Positions 36,797 to 44,883 of a stretch of 55,781 nt of DNA are shown in pieces. The DNA comes from Dehalococcoidia bacterium (GTDB lineage: Bacteria; Chloroflexota; Dehalococcoidia; SM23-28-2), in assembly GCA_030615765.1 (NCBI GenBank), contig JAUWYP010000013.1, positions 1 through 55,781 of the forward strand, in the 5' to 3' direction. The position numbers were made by a program, and so were the translations under genes. The number at the start of each line of letters is the position of its first letter. Positions within the stretch are counted from its first letter, which is position 1. The notes under the pieces were generated by a model. The model had not been told where the DNA came from, did not search any database, and saw nothing but the letters and a program-made list of their open reading frames with translations.

Positions 36797-37003
36797 ATGC
36801 AAGCCGCTCCGCCCAGAGTTTGTCCTCGCTGTCGTGGCTCCATGATCATGGAGCAGGACTGGTACGGCTCGTACAGTTCCTGCCTTTGCTGTGGCTACGT
36901 CTATGAAGTCGGTGCCATGGCCCCCGAAGAGCTCCTGGCCGAGGAAGGGGCACCCCACCGCCAGCGTCGACGGCAGCCATCTCACGGCAAGCTCCGACTG
37001 TAG
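36797..37003 (+). CDS. Small zinc-ribbon protein behind c-di-AMP riboswitch
   Basis: The 68-residue protein has one zinc ribbon, CPRCRGSMIMEQD followed by CLCCGYVYEVG, and a basic C-terminal tail (HRQRRRQPSHGK). GAAGGGGG lies about 12 bases before the ATG. It is the only gene between the c-di-AMP riboswitch and the separately promoted MarR gene, so it is the apparent target of c-di-AMP control. Such riboswitches normally govern potassium or osmolyte transporters and wall hydrolases, so a tiny zinc-ribbon target is unusual. Function unknown. Confidence 0.7.
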   Translation: MQAAPPRVCPRCRGSMIMEQDWYGSYSSCLCCGYVYEVGAMAPEELLAEEGAPHRQRRRQPSHGKLRL

Positions 37004-37124
37004 AACCAAACCTGCCACTAGGCAGGCGCGCCGCAACGGCAAGGAGGGCCGCCAGAGCGTGGCCACCCTCCCTTCTGTCCCCGCTTGAAGCCTCCCCAGC
37101 AAGGGAAATCAGGCCCTGAAGGGC

Positions 37125-37153
37125 TTGTTTCGGCCAAGGCCAGACAATATACT
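37125..37153 (+). promoter_or_regulatory. Promoter of marR-RND operon
   Basis: TTGTTT at 37125-37130 and TATACT at 37148-37153 with a 17-base spacer. The -10 overlaps the operator palindrome. Confidence 0.6.
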
Positions 37154-37175
37154 TAGCACTGCCCTAAGCATATTG
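37145..37175. promoter_or_regulatory. MarR operator candidate
   Basis: CAATATACTTAG, seven bases, CTAAGCATATTG: a 12-base inverted repeat with one mismatch, overlapping the -10 and start point of the marR-RND operon. The size and position fit an autorepressor site. Confidence 0.75.
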
Positions 37176-37193
37176 CCTGGAGGTTGAGCGGCC

Positions 37194-37655
37194 ATGACTT
37201 GCCCCGACGGCGGCCAGAAGGAGCGCATCCTTTCCCTGGCCGAGGACGTCTTCAAAGCGGGCCGCAACCAGGTGCCCCGCGATTGGCACCGCCTCGACCT
37301 GACCATGCCCCAACTGAAGGTGCTCCTCTCCCTCTTTGTCGACGGGCCCCTTCCCTGCAGCAGCCTGGCCGAGGCTGTGGGCGTCTCCCTGCCCACCATG
37401 AACGGTGTGCTTGAGCGCCTGAAGGATCAGGACCTCATCGCCCGCCGCCCTGACCACCAGGACCGTCGCCGCATCCTCAACAGCCCGACCGCCCGCGGCC
37501 ACCAGCTCATCGAAAGGCTGTGGACCTCGGGCCAGGACTGGCTGTCCGAGCTCCTCGACCGCATGGACAGCGCCGACCTAGAGACCATCGAGCAAGCCCT
37601 GACCATCATCGTCAGAGCCCTCAGCCGCCAGGAGCAGCACGCGTGGACTGGATAA
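37194..37655 (+). CDS. MarR family transcriptional regulator
   Basis: The 153-residue protein has the MarR winged helix: TMPQLKVLLSLFVDGP, then SSLAEAVGVSLPTMNGVLERL (helix-turn-helix) and the wing RRPDHQDRRRILNSPT with the conserved DxRR. It has one cysteine at 55-60 near the helix-turn-helix and one near the N-terminus. The RND exporter starts 13 bases before its stop, so the two are coupled. It most likely represses its own operon through the palindrome at 37145-37175 and is released by a compound the exporter removes. Confidence 0.92.
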   Translation: MTCPDGGQKERILSLAEDVFKAGRNQVPRDWHRLDLTMPQLKVLLSLFVDGPLPCSSLAEAVGVSLPTMNGVLERLKDQDLIARRPDHQDRRRILNSPTARGHQLIERLWTSGQDWLSELLDRMDSADLETIEQALTIIVRALSRQEQHAWTG

Positions 37656-40600
37656 CCGGCATCACCCGTTTGGCCCTGCGCAGGCCGGCCGTCGTCTTCC
37701 TGGTCACCCTTCTGGTGATCGTGACAGGCGTCTTCGCCATATTTCGCCTCAAGACCGAGCTCTTCCCCGACATCGACCTGCCGGTGGTCACCGTGGCCAC
37801 CACCTACCCCGGCGCCAGCCCCGACGCCGTCCTTCAGGACGTCACCATACCCGTAGAGAACGCCGTCGCCGGCGGCAGCGACCTCAAAGAGCTCGAGTCC
37901 ATCTCCACCGAGAACCTGTCGGTGGTCATCGCCGAGTTTGACTACGGCACCGACATGGAAAAGATGGAGCAAGAGATCGAGGCCAGCGTCAACAACCTCG
38001 TCTTGCCCAGCGGCACCGGCCAGCCCACGGTTGACCGCATCGACCTGTCCGACTTCCCTATCATCTTTTTCAGCCTCTCCGGCGACCGCGAGGTCTCCGA
38101 ACTGGAGGCCATCGCCCGCAGCGATGTGCTGCCCGCCGTGGAGCAAATAGACGGTGTGGCCCGCGTCGGCATCGAGGGGGCAGCCGCCCAGCTCGTCTTG
38201 GTCACCCTCGACCCCCAAAAGCTCGCCCAGTACGGGCTGACCACCCAGCAGATAGTCACGGCCCTTCAGGAAAATAACGTCTCCCGCCCCAGCGGCATCA
38301 TCGAGAGCGACGGGTGGGTGCTGCCCGTGCGCACCACCTCTCGCTACACAAAGCTGGAGGACATCAGTACCCTGGCGGTGGCCAGTGTCGAGGCCGCCTC
38401 GCCCGTCCTGCTGGGCGACATCGGCCAGGTGGGGATGGACACTGACCCCTTTGCCAGCAAAAGCCGCACCAACGGAAATCCCAGCCTGGCCTTCTCGGTA
38501 GTGAAAGAGGCCGATGCCAACACCGTGGAGGTGGCCAACAACGTTCAGGACAAGCTTGACGAGATCGAGGAAGGCCTGGCCGGCGTGCAGATTGATACCC
38601 TCTTCGACCAGTCAGACTACATCGAGGAGTCCATCAACGCCCTGCTGCGAGAGGGAGCCCTGGGCTTCCTCTTCGCCGTCATCATCATCTACCTCTTCCT
38701 CACCGGCCTGCGCACCACCCTGGTGACCGCCGTCTCCATTCCCCTGAGCATCATCATCGCCCTCATCATTCTCGCCTGGCAGGGCATCACCCTTAACATT
38801 ATCACCATGGCCGGCCTGACGGTCGCCATCGGCCGTGTGGTCGACGATAGCATCGTCGTCCTGGAGAACATCTACCGTCATGCCCGCCAGGGTGAGAAGC
38901 TATCGGAGGCTGCCTATACCGCCACCCGCGAGGTGGGTACGGCCGTCTTCGCTTCCACCATGACCACGGTGGCCGTCTTCCTGCCCCTGGCCCTGGCGGG
39001 AGGGCTGGTGGGCGAGGTCTTCTTCTCCTTCGCCCTCACCGTCACCATCGCCCTGCTGGCCTCCCTGCTGGTGGCCCTGACGGTAGTACCTGTCCTGGCC
39101 CGCTACCTTCTGCCGTCGACAGCCGCAGAGGGCAGCCGTCCCGGCTGGCTTCGACGACTGCTCCCCTTCGGCCTGAGGCAGCCCCAGCCATCGCCCGGCG
39201 ACGGTGAAGAGGAAGAGACCTGGCTACAACGCATCTACACCCCCGTCCTCCGCTGGGCCCTGGGCCACCGCCTGGTCACCCTCACGGCGGGCGTCGTACT
39301 GTTCATCGGCAGCTTCGCCCTCCTCCCCTTCATCGGCATAAGCTTCCTGCCAGGCGGAGGGCCCAATATCATCCATGCTACCGTCGAGCTTCCGCCAGGC
39401 ACCAGCCTGGACACCACCGACGCCAAGGCCCAGGAGATCGAGGAGCAGGTTCTGAGCCAGACAGCGGGGCTGGACATCTATGACCTAGTCATCGGCCAAC
39501 CCGACCCTGGCGGCAGCTTTACCTCCACCCAACTTGCCTCCGGACGCGTTCCCACCACCGGCACGATCGACATGTGGCTCAACTACTCCGACGGAGTGGA
39601 CATCGATGAAGCAACAGACCGCCTGCGGGACAGGTTGAACGCCCTGGTCGCCCAGCCTCCCCCCCAACCGCCGGAGGAGCCCAGCCCGGCCGAAGAGCCG
39701 AGCCCGGCGGAGGAGCCCAGCCCGCCGGAGACCTACATCGTGCAGCCCGGCGATACCCTGTCCGAGATCGCCAGCATGCACGACACCACCGTGGAAGAAC
39801 TCCTGCGCCTCAATGACTTGCCCCAGCCCAGCCTTATCTACCAGGGCCAAACCATCATCCTGCCGCGCCCGTCCCAAATGCCCCCTAGCGCGACCGAGCA
39901 GGAGGAAGGCGAGACGGTGGTAGAAGAGCGAGAGAAAGAGGAGTCAGAGGCCGGCCAGACAGAGGTCAGCGTGCAGCGGGTCTCTGGGATCGCCCAGACC
40001 GACCGGGTGGAGATCACCATTACCGCCGACAGCCTCGAGGACATGCAGGATGCCAATGACCAGCTTCTCTCGAACTTGAAGGGGGTCGAAGACCTGGCGA
40101 ATGTCAGCAGTGACCTCGTATCTGCCCGGCCCGAAATAGATGTGCAGGTGGACTCTCAGAGGGCTTCAGCCCATGGCCTCAGCGCCGAGGACGTGTCGCA
40201 GCGGGTGAGGGATGCCCTCTTCGGCCAGAAGGCCACTCAGGCGCAGCTAGACGGTCACACAACCGATGTCTACGTGCGGGTGGCCTACGGCGGCAGCGAC
40301 AGCGACGAAGAGGCAGCGGCCCTGCTGCCCTTCCTGCCCCTGGCCCCCGGCGGCACCCCCATCCTGGGCGACGTCGCCACGGTGACGGTGACCGAGAGGC
40401 CAGTGCAGGTGAGCCGCGTCGACCAGAGGCGAGCTGCCACCATCTACGGCATCATCACCAGCGACGACATTCGCGCCGTCTCCGGCAAGGTAGGCAACGC
40501 TATCGATCAGGTGGAAAAGCCTCCCGGCGTGCAGATCGAAAAGGGCGGCATCTTTGAGGAGCAGGAGGAGGCCTTCAATTCCCTGTATATGGTCATGATC

Positions 40601-41095
40601 GTTGCCGTGCTCGTCGTCTACATCGTCATGGTGGCCAGCCTGGGCTCGGTGGTGAACCCTTTGATCATCCTGGCCAGCCTGCCCTTCGCCACCATCGGCT
40701 CCTTCTTCGCTCTGTTCATCACCCAGCGCGAGATCGGCCTGCCGGCCATGATCGGCTTCCTGATGCTCATTGGCATTGTGGTCACCAACGCCATCGTCCT
40801 CATCACCTTCGTGGAGCAACAACGAGCGCGCGGCCTTCCCACCCGTGAGGCCCTCATCCACAGCGGACGCGCCCGCGCCCGCCCTATCCTGATGACCGCT
40901 GTAGCCACCATCTTCGCCCTCATCCCCCTCTCCCTCGGCCTCAACGAGGGCGTCCTCATCGCCGCCGAGCTGGGCACGGTGGTCATCGGCGGGCTGTTCA
41001 CCTCCACCATCCTCACCCTGCTGGTGATTCCCGTGGTCTACAGCCTGGTGGACGACTTGCGCAGCCGCTTGCGCGGGCAGCCAGCGGACGCCTAG
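37643..41095 (+). CDS. RND family exporter with inserted LysM domain
   Basis: The 1150-residue protein is an AcrB/HAE1-type RND transporter: N-terminal helix, porter motifs (FPDIDLPVVTVATTYPGASP, key YPGASP), helices 2-6 with GRVVDDSIVVLENIYRH (the intramembrane Asp pair), then the second half ending at ALIPLSLGLNEG. In the extracytoplasmic loop after helix 7, a Pro/Glu-rich repeat (EEPSPAEEPSPAEEPSP) leads into a complete LysM domain. It runs from YIVQPGDTLSEIA to YQGQTIILP, about residues 698-741. A highly acidic linker follows before the porter resumes. LysM domains bind peptidoglycan. AGGAG lies eight bases before GTG 37643. Drug export is inferred from the family. Confidence 0.94.
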   Translation: MDWITGITRLALRRPAVVFLVTLLVIVTGVFAIFRLKTELFPDIDLPVVTVATTYPGASPDAVLQDVTIPVENAVAGGSDLKELESISTENLSVVIAEFDYGTDMEKMEQEIEASVNNLVLPSGTGQPTVDRIDLSDFPIIFFSLSGDREVSELEAIARSDVLPAVEQIDGVARVGIEGAAAQLVLVTLDPQKLAQYGLTTQQIVTALQENNVSRPSGIIESDGWVLPVRTTSRYTKLEDISTLAVASVEAASPVLLGDIGQVGMDTDPFASKSRTNGNPSLAFSVVKEADANTVEVANNVQDKLDEIEEGLAGVQIDTLFDQSDYIEESINALLREGALGFLFAVIIIYLFLTGLRTTLVTAVSIPLSIIIALIILAWQGITLNIITMAGLTVAIGRVVDDSIVVLENIYRHARQGEKLSEAAYTATREVGTAVFASTMTTVAVFLPLALAGGLVGEVFFSFALTVTIALLASLLVALTVVPVLARYLLPSTAAEGSRPGWLRRLLPFGLRQPQPSPGDGEEEETWLQRIYTPVLRWALGHRLVTLTAGVVLFIGSFALLPFIGISFLPGGGPNIIHATVELPPGTSLDTTDAKAQEIEEQVLSQTAGLDIYDLVIGQPDPGGSFTSTQLASGRVPTTGTIDMWLNYSDGVDIDEATDRLRDRLNALVAQPPPQPPEEPSPAEEPSPAEEPSPPETYIVQPGDTLSEIASMHDTTVEELLRLNDLPQPSLIYQGQTIILPRPSQMPPSATEQEEGETVVEEREKEESEAGQTEVSVQRVSGIAQTDRVEITITADSLEDMQDANDQLLSNLKGVEDLANVSSDLVSARPEIDVQVDSQRASAHGLSAEDVSQRVRDALFGQKATQAQLDGHTTDVYVRVAYGGSDSDEEAAALLPFLPLAPGGTPILGDVATVTVTERPVQVSRVDQRRAATIYGIITSDDIRAVSGKVGNAIDQVEKPPGVQIEKGGIFEEQEEAFNSLYMVMIVAVLVVYIVMVASLGSVVNPLIILASLPFATIGSFFALFITQREIGLPAMIGFLMLIGIVVTNAIVLITFVEQQRARGLPTREALIHSGRARARPILMTAVATIFALIPLSLGLNEGVLIAAELGTVVIGGLFTSTILTLLVIPVVYSLVDDLRSRLRGQPADA

Positions 41096-41348
41096 AGCGT
41101 CACGACCGGATTTCCCAGAGCAAGGGTTCGAGCACCCCCTCCGCCACGCCATCAGCAGCAGCGGTTCCACCGCCGCGCGCTTCGTCCTTCACATACTTCA
41201 CAGAACTTGCACACTTCTTTCGCGTCGAGGGAATGCCAGTTGCGATACCTGATGGGCGATACTTCGTTGTTGACCAATAGAAGCCCTGGTAGCACCGTCG
41301 CGGTTGTAGCCCCGGCAGGCTTGACGGTGGAAGGAGGGTGATGGGCGA

Positions 41349-41732
41349 ATGCAGATAAAGGCTCGCGTGCCCACCCAGGAAAGCCGTGTTTCGCCGCGGA
41401 AAATCGAGACAACCGTCATCTTCGTGGGCCACGCCCGCCTGCCCCAGAGTCTGGCGCCGCGCGACTCCCCCTCCGTAGTCTCAGTGGAACTCGAGGCGGA
41501 GGTAGCCAGCGGGACCATCCTGGGCACCTCTGTCAAGGGCGTTCTACCCCTGGGAACCAGACTTCTCGACGACGTGCTCGCCGGTCGAAGCATAGGCGAT
41601 GGGCCTCACGAGGCCGTAGAAGAGATTAGGCAGCGCTACGTCTGTCCTTCTCAGAAAGCTCTTTGCACGGCTGTGGCCAACGCTTACGAGGCGTATTATC
41701 GTTACCGCCAACAAGAGCTTACTCCCTCCTGA
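41349..41732 (+). CDS. DUF3870 domain protein
   Basis: The 127-residue protein matches DUF3870 in its order of motifs: TVIFVGHARLPQ, VSVELEAEVASGTI, TSVKGVLPLGTRLLDDVLAG and SQKALCTAVANAYEAYYRY. The family is found mainly in Clostridia and Chloroflexota and has no assigned function. AAGGAGGGTG precedes the ATG. It follows the RND exporter by about 250 bases with no recognised gene between. Confidence 0.8.
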   Translation: MQIKARVPTQESRVSPRKIETTVIFVGHARLPQSLAPRDSPSVVSVELEAEVASGTILGTSVKGVLPLGTRLLDDVLAGRSIGDGPHEAVEEIRQRYVCPSQKALCTAVANAYEAYYRYRQQELTPS

Positions 41733-41806
41733 GTTCTTCCCCAATTAACCAAATTCTCACCGATCCTCTGCCCAAAGGCCCTTGCCCTCTCAAGGGGAAA
41801 AGGGCT

Positions 41807-42139
41807 ATGCTATTAGTGAACGTTGCCCCAGGCGAGGTCAGGGTTGGCATGGAGTATCTAGGCGCACAGCACGAAGTCAGGGATGACCTAGCCGCCTTAT
41901 TGGAAGGGCCGGAGGATCGCTATTCCAGCTTGCAGCTCCATTTCCTACGGCGGCTGAATCGCTTGCTGCGCCTGCGCCACCAACAGAGGGCCCAGCTCAA
42001 GCCCGACGGCCTGCGTCTGCTCGATCGGGCCATCTTCACCGCCTATCGCGACTGCGCCGCGGCAGGGGTCTCGGCCGAGGCCCAAGAAGTGCTGCAGTCC
42101 GTGGGCAGCCGCACCTCGCCGGACAGCAGCGAGAACTAG
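41807..42139 (+). CDS. Hypothetical protein
   Basis: The 110-residue frame is rich in charged and helical sequence (LHFLRRLNRLLRLRHQQRAQL) with no motif I recognise. It starts at ATG 41807 after an AAGGGG-like stretch; a later ATG at the codon for MEYLGAQ is also possible. A clean terminator 29 bases after its stop supports a real transcript ending here. Confidence 0.6.
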   Translation: MLLVNVAPGEVRVGMEYLGAQHEVRDDLAALLEGPEDRYSSLQLHFLRRLNRLLRLRHQQRAQLKPDGLRLLDRAIFTAYRDCAAAGVSAEAQEVLQSVGSRTSPDSSEN

Positions 42140-42167
42140 AGAGAAACCCTCGGCCGAAGCTCCACGG

Positions 42168-42191
42168 CACCCCGCCAGCCGGGGTGTTTTT
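42168..42191 (+). terminator. Intrinsic terminator
   Basis: CACCCC and GGGGTG with a seven-base loop, followed by five T residues. Confidence 0.8.
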
Positions 42192-42300
42192 GCTTGTATC
42201 GGGTGCACTCGGAAGGTGAGTTGGGGTTAGCTGGCTCCAATAAGAGAAACAGTCGGAAGGTCCCGACAAGCGTTCCAATTACAGGACGCCTATCGAGTTG

Positions 42301-43065
42301 CTACACCGCCGTCTCCACGTGATTGCGCAGGACGCCGATGCCGCCGATTTCCACCTCCACCACATCACCACCCTTCAGGGGCGGCGTCATCCCCGGCGTG
42401 CCAGTGAAGAGTAGATCGCCTGGCTCCAGGGTCATCGCCTGGCTGGCGAAGCTCACCAGGCGGGCCACGTCGTGGATTAGGAGAGAGGTATTGGTGCGCT
42501 GAACGACCTCTCCATTGACACGGGTTTGCAGCTCCAGGTTGGTCGGATCGAGGTCAGTGGCAATCCAGGGACCGAGAGGAGCGAAGGTATCGCAGCCCTT
42601 TGCCCGCCACCACTGCAGGTCGTTCCGCTGCCAATCGCGAGCACTGACATCGTTGCCGCAGGTGTAGCCCAGCACATAGGCCAAGGCCTCATCAGGCTTC
42701 ACATCCTTGGCCCAGCGGCCGATAACCGCCACCAGCTCGCCTTCGCAGTCCACCCGCCCGGCAGTCGAGGGCAGAACGATCGCCTCCTCAGACCCGATGA
42801 GGGCCGAGGGCGGCTTGAGGAACAGCTCCGGGTTCGCTGGCGCCGCACTCTGGTCGAACTGGCCCAGATGGCTGCCGTAATTGAGGGCCACTGCCAGGAT
42901 CTTGGACGGCCTCGCGGGGGCCAACAACCTCACCTGCGATAGGGGTACGGTCTCCTCCCCCGACCGCCAGCGGCCGAAAGGGCTGCCGGCTATCGGCCTG
43001 AGCAGCTCGCCCTCCACCAGGGCGTACCCCTGGCGACGGCCGTGACGAAATCGCGCGAATCGCAA
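42301..43065 (-). CDS. Fumarylacetoacetate hydrolase family protein
   Basis: The 254-residue enzyme has the FAH fold: LAVALNYGSHLGQF, the metal-binding acidic residues in VDCEGELVAVIGRWAKDV, GYTCGNDVSARDWQ, and the end LLFTGTPGMTPPLKGGDVVEVEI. Such enzymes hydrolyse or decarboxylate beta-diketo or oxaloacetate-like compounds using Mg. The start is a TTG with no close ribosome site, so it may depend on coupling to the upstream small zinc gene 18 bases away. It is the third gene of the operon that begins with the deaminase fusion. Confidence 0.9.
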   Translation of the reverse strand: MRFARFRHGRRQGYALVEGELLRPIAGSPFGRWRSGEETVPLSQVRLLAPARPSKILAVALNYGSHLGQFDQSAAPANPELFLKPPSALIGSEEAIVLPSTAGRVDCEGELVAVIGRWAKDVKPDEALAYVLGYTCGNDVSARDWQRNDLQWWRAKGCDTFAPLGPWIATDLDPTNLELQTRVNGEVVQRTNTSLLIHDVARLVSFASQAMTLEPGDLLFTGTPGMTPPLKGGDVVEVEIGGIGVLRNHVETAV

Positions 43066-43083
43066 AACGGTGCAGGGCGGTTC

Positions 43084-43290
43084 CTACCGCGCCAGTTCCT
43101 TTTGCGCTGTAGACGCATCCTTTGTTGTTTGGCTCGCCCGCGAGGTAAGCAGTGTTGCGTGACCAACCGGCAAGTCCTGGCGTTGGGTGTTCACCCAGCC
43201 GCAGTCCCTCCAGCGACACAGCTCCAGACCGCGACCAAAGTCAAATGAAACCGAATAGCGTTGACATTGAGGACACAGCTTCGCTGCCAT
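43084..43290 (-). CDS. Small zinc-finger-like protein
   Basis: The 68-residue frame has CPQCQRYSVSFDF and CRWRDCGWV, a four-cysteine zinc site, followed by a polar tail. It begins three bases after the deaminase fusion stops and has AAGGGGG about seven bases before its ATG, which argues for a real gene in the same operon. No family is recognised. It could assist the deaminase fusion, but that is a guess from position. Confidence 0.65.
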   Translation of the reverse strand: MAAKLCPQCQRYSVSFDFGRGLELCRWRDCGWVNTQRQDLPVGHATLLTSRASQTTKDASTAQKELAR

Positions 43291-43293
43291 TGG

Positions 43294-44604
43294 TCATCCC
43301 CCTTCTGGCTTGTAGGCTGGCGGCTCGAACAGCCTGTGGTAGGCTCTCCCTTTTACGCCCTCGAATAGCTCCGTCGGGACATCTCCTTCGCGAAGAGCAT
43401 TGATTGCCTCATCCTCCGGGTATGGTTCGGCAAAGAAGACTTTTTCTATTCCAGCATAAACGATCATTTTGGCGCACAGAGGACAAGGAAACGTGGTTGT
43501 ATATAAGGTGCTGCCATCAACCTGTGTTCCCCCGAATTTCGACGCCTGTAGAACCGCTGCTTCTTCAGCATGTATAGCGATACACAAATCAAGCATCCTG
43601 CCGGGGATGAAGTCGCTGCCTAGTCTAGCGCGGCAGTCATCATTCGGGCAGATGAAGGGTAAATCAAAATCTTCGGTAAATTCGAGTTCCGTCCCACATT
43701 TTGGGCACAGCCTGTATTGTTCCTTCAGAGCGGCCTTTATCTTCTCGTCTTTGTAACAGTAGTCGGGTCTGTTCATGCCGCCCCTATCTGTACAGGAAGG
43801 GATGTCTAGCGGAGCTTCGTTGTATCCGCTTGCAATTACGTAACTCCTTGATAGACGCTGGCCAGTTTCCTCTCTAACAACGATCGCTCCCACCCTTCGC
43901 TTACAACAGCTCGACATGAGGCTCGCTTCATAAGCTTGCGCCATATTCAGTTCCCAAGGATGAGGTCCCCTGGACCCAGGATTTTTCATTAACTCTATGT
44001 ACGAAGCCATGTTCTGTTGCAGTTCTGCCCTGATCCAGGGTTCGCTGAACTGTCTATCGTTGCTGATCAGCACGTCCGACCGATCTACGCACAGCTGCAC
44101 CTTTTGCCCCCACGGCCGCTCAAACTCGCCGGAGTCACGCTCGTCGTCCCTTCGAAAAGGCCACACGTTCCCGTCGTAGTCGTCCTCTCTCCTCTTCCAT
44201 CGGACCTCGAACGGTGCAAAAACAGCGATCACGAAGAAGTGCGGGAATGTGTCCCTGAGGTACGCCATTTCGCTCGGATTCCTGATACCGTCCACCACAA
44301 TATCCACCGACGCCAGGTTGTTATCGGACTCCTCGTCCTCCCGTATCTTGTCTACAACTCTTGCCGGTATTGCATATATGTTCTTCTCACGTATCTGGTC
44401 GCCCACATCTTGCTGATATGACCTCTGTTTGGGGGAAATCAGTCTACCCTCGTCCACATCCGCCAGAAGCGCTGGCGCCAGTTCGCGCATGGCTTCGGTT
44501 AAAGAGTATCTGCGCCACCCCAGCCGGTCGCTAAGATCTTTGGCTATCGTAGTGCACCCAGCCCCGAAAGGCCCTGTCAGACCTACTACAATTCGATGAC
44601 TCAA
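43294..44604 (-). CDS. P-loop kinase-like / deoxycytidylate deaminase fusion (antiphage AvcD/DcdV-like)
   Basis: The 436-residue protein joins an N-terminal nucleotide-kinase-like domain (P-loop GPFGAGCTT, residues 11-19, with Cys at the usual Lys place; VVDGIRNPSEMAYLRD; VRWKRREDDYDGN) to a C-terminal deoxycytidylate deaminase. The deaminase zinc site is H345-A-E347 plus P-C374-P-L-C377. A four-cysteine zinc loop (C300, C303, C319, C324) sits inside the deaminase. This two-domain layout is that of the antiphage dCTP/dCMP deaminases AvcD/DcdV, which deplete dC nucleotides on infection. The gene has a consensus promoter with an SOS box and is divergent from lexA. It leads a three-gene operon. 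The defence role is inferred from the family. Confidence 0.87.
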   Translation of the reverse strand: MSHRIVVGLTGPFGAGCTTIAKDLSDRLGWRRYSLTEAMRELAPALLADVDEGRLISPKQRSYQQDVGDQIREKNIYAIPARVVDKIREDEESDNNLASVDIVVDGIRNPSEMAYLRDTFPHFFVIAVFAPFEVRWKRREDDYDGNVWPFRRDDERDSGEFERPWGQKVQLCVDRSDVLISNDRQFSEPWIRAELQQNMASYIELMKNPGSRGPHPWELNMAQAYEASLMSSCCKRRVGAIVVREETGQRLSRSYVIASGYNEAPLDIPSCTDRGGMNRPDYCYKDEKIKAALKEQYRLCPKCGTELEFTEDFDLPFICPNDDCRARLGSDFIPGRMLDLCIAIHAEEAAVLQASKFGGTQVDGSTLYTTTFPCPLCAKMIVYAGIEKVFFAEPYPEDEAINALREGDVPTELFEGVKGRAYHRLFEPPAYKPEGG

Positions 44605-44630
44605 CCCTGATAGCCCCTGCCTGTTGCGCA

Positions 44631-44642
44631 GAACAGCTGTTC
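44631..44642. promoter_or_regulatory. LexA (SOS) box of the deaminase operon
   Basis: GAACAGCTGTTC fits GAAC-N4-GTTC exactly, and with flanks (AGAACAGCTGTTCT) it is a perfect 14-base palindrome. It lies 27 bases upstream of the deaminase start and just downstream of its -10. Confidence 0.8.
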
Positions 44643-44660
44643 TATCATCCTTTAAAAGTC

Positions 44661-44689
44661 ACTCTACTCAACTCGCAGGGCCTTGTCAA
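44661..44689 (-). promoter_or_regulatory. Promoter of deaminase operon
   Basis: On the minus strand, TTGACA (44689-44684) and TAGAGT (44666-44661) with a 17-base spacer. The SOS box at 44631-44642 covers the early transcribed region. Confidence 0.7.
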
Positions 44690-44812
44690 TAGCGCAACCG
44701 CCACTTTGCGCCCAATCCTACAAAATTTCCTGAGCCTTTTAGCTCATGTCCTGCATCTCTGGCACAGACAGCCGCGGCTGATTCTTGTGCGACGCCCACG
44801 CGGCCTTGGGGA

Positions 44813-44841
44813 TTGACAAGTCGTCGGCCTGCCAGTATACT
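44813..44841 (+). promoter_or_regulatory. lexA promoter
   Basis: TTGACA at 44813-44818 and TATACT at 44836-44841 with a 17-base spacer. Confidence 0.75.
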
Positions 44842-44850
44842 TGTTCGACA

Positions 44851-44862
44851 GAACACAAGTTC
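44851..44862. promoter_or_regulatory. LexA (SOS) box of lexA
   Basis: GAACACAAGTTC fits GAAC-N4-GTTC and lies nine bases downstream of the lexA -10, as expected for autorepression. Confidence 0.85.
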
Positions 44863-44883
44863 GATGACATAAAGGAGGGGCTT

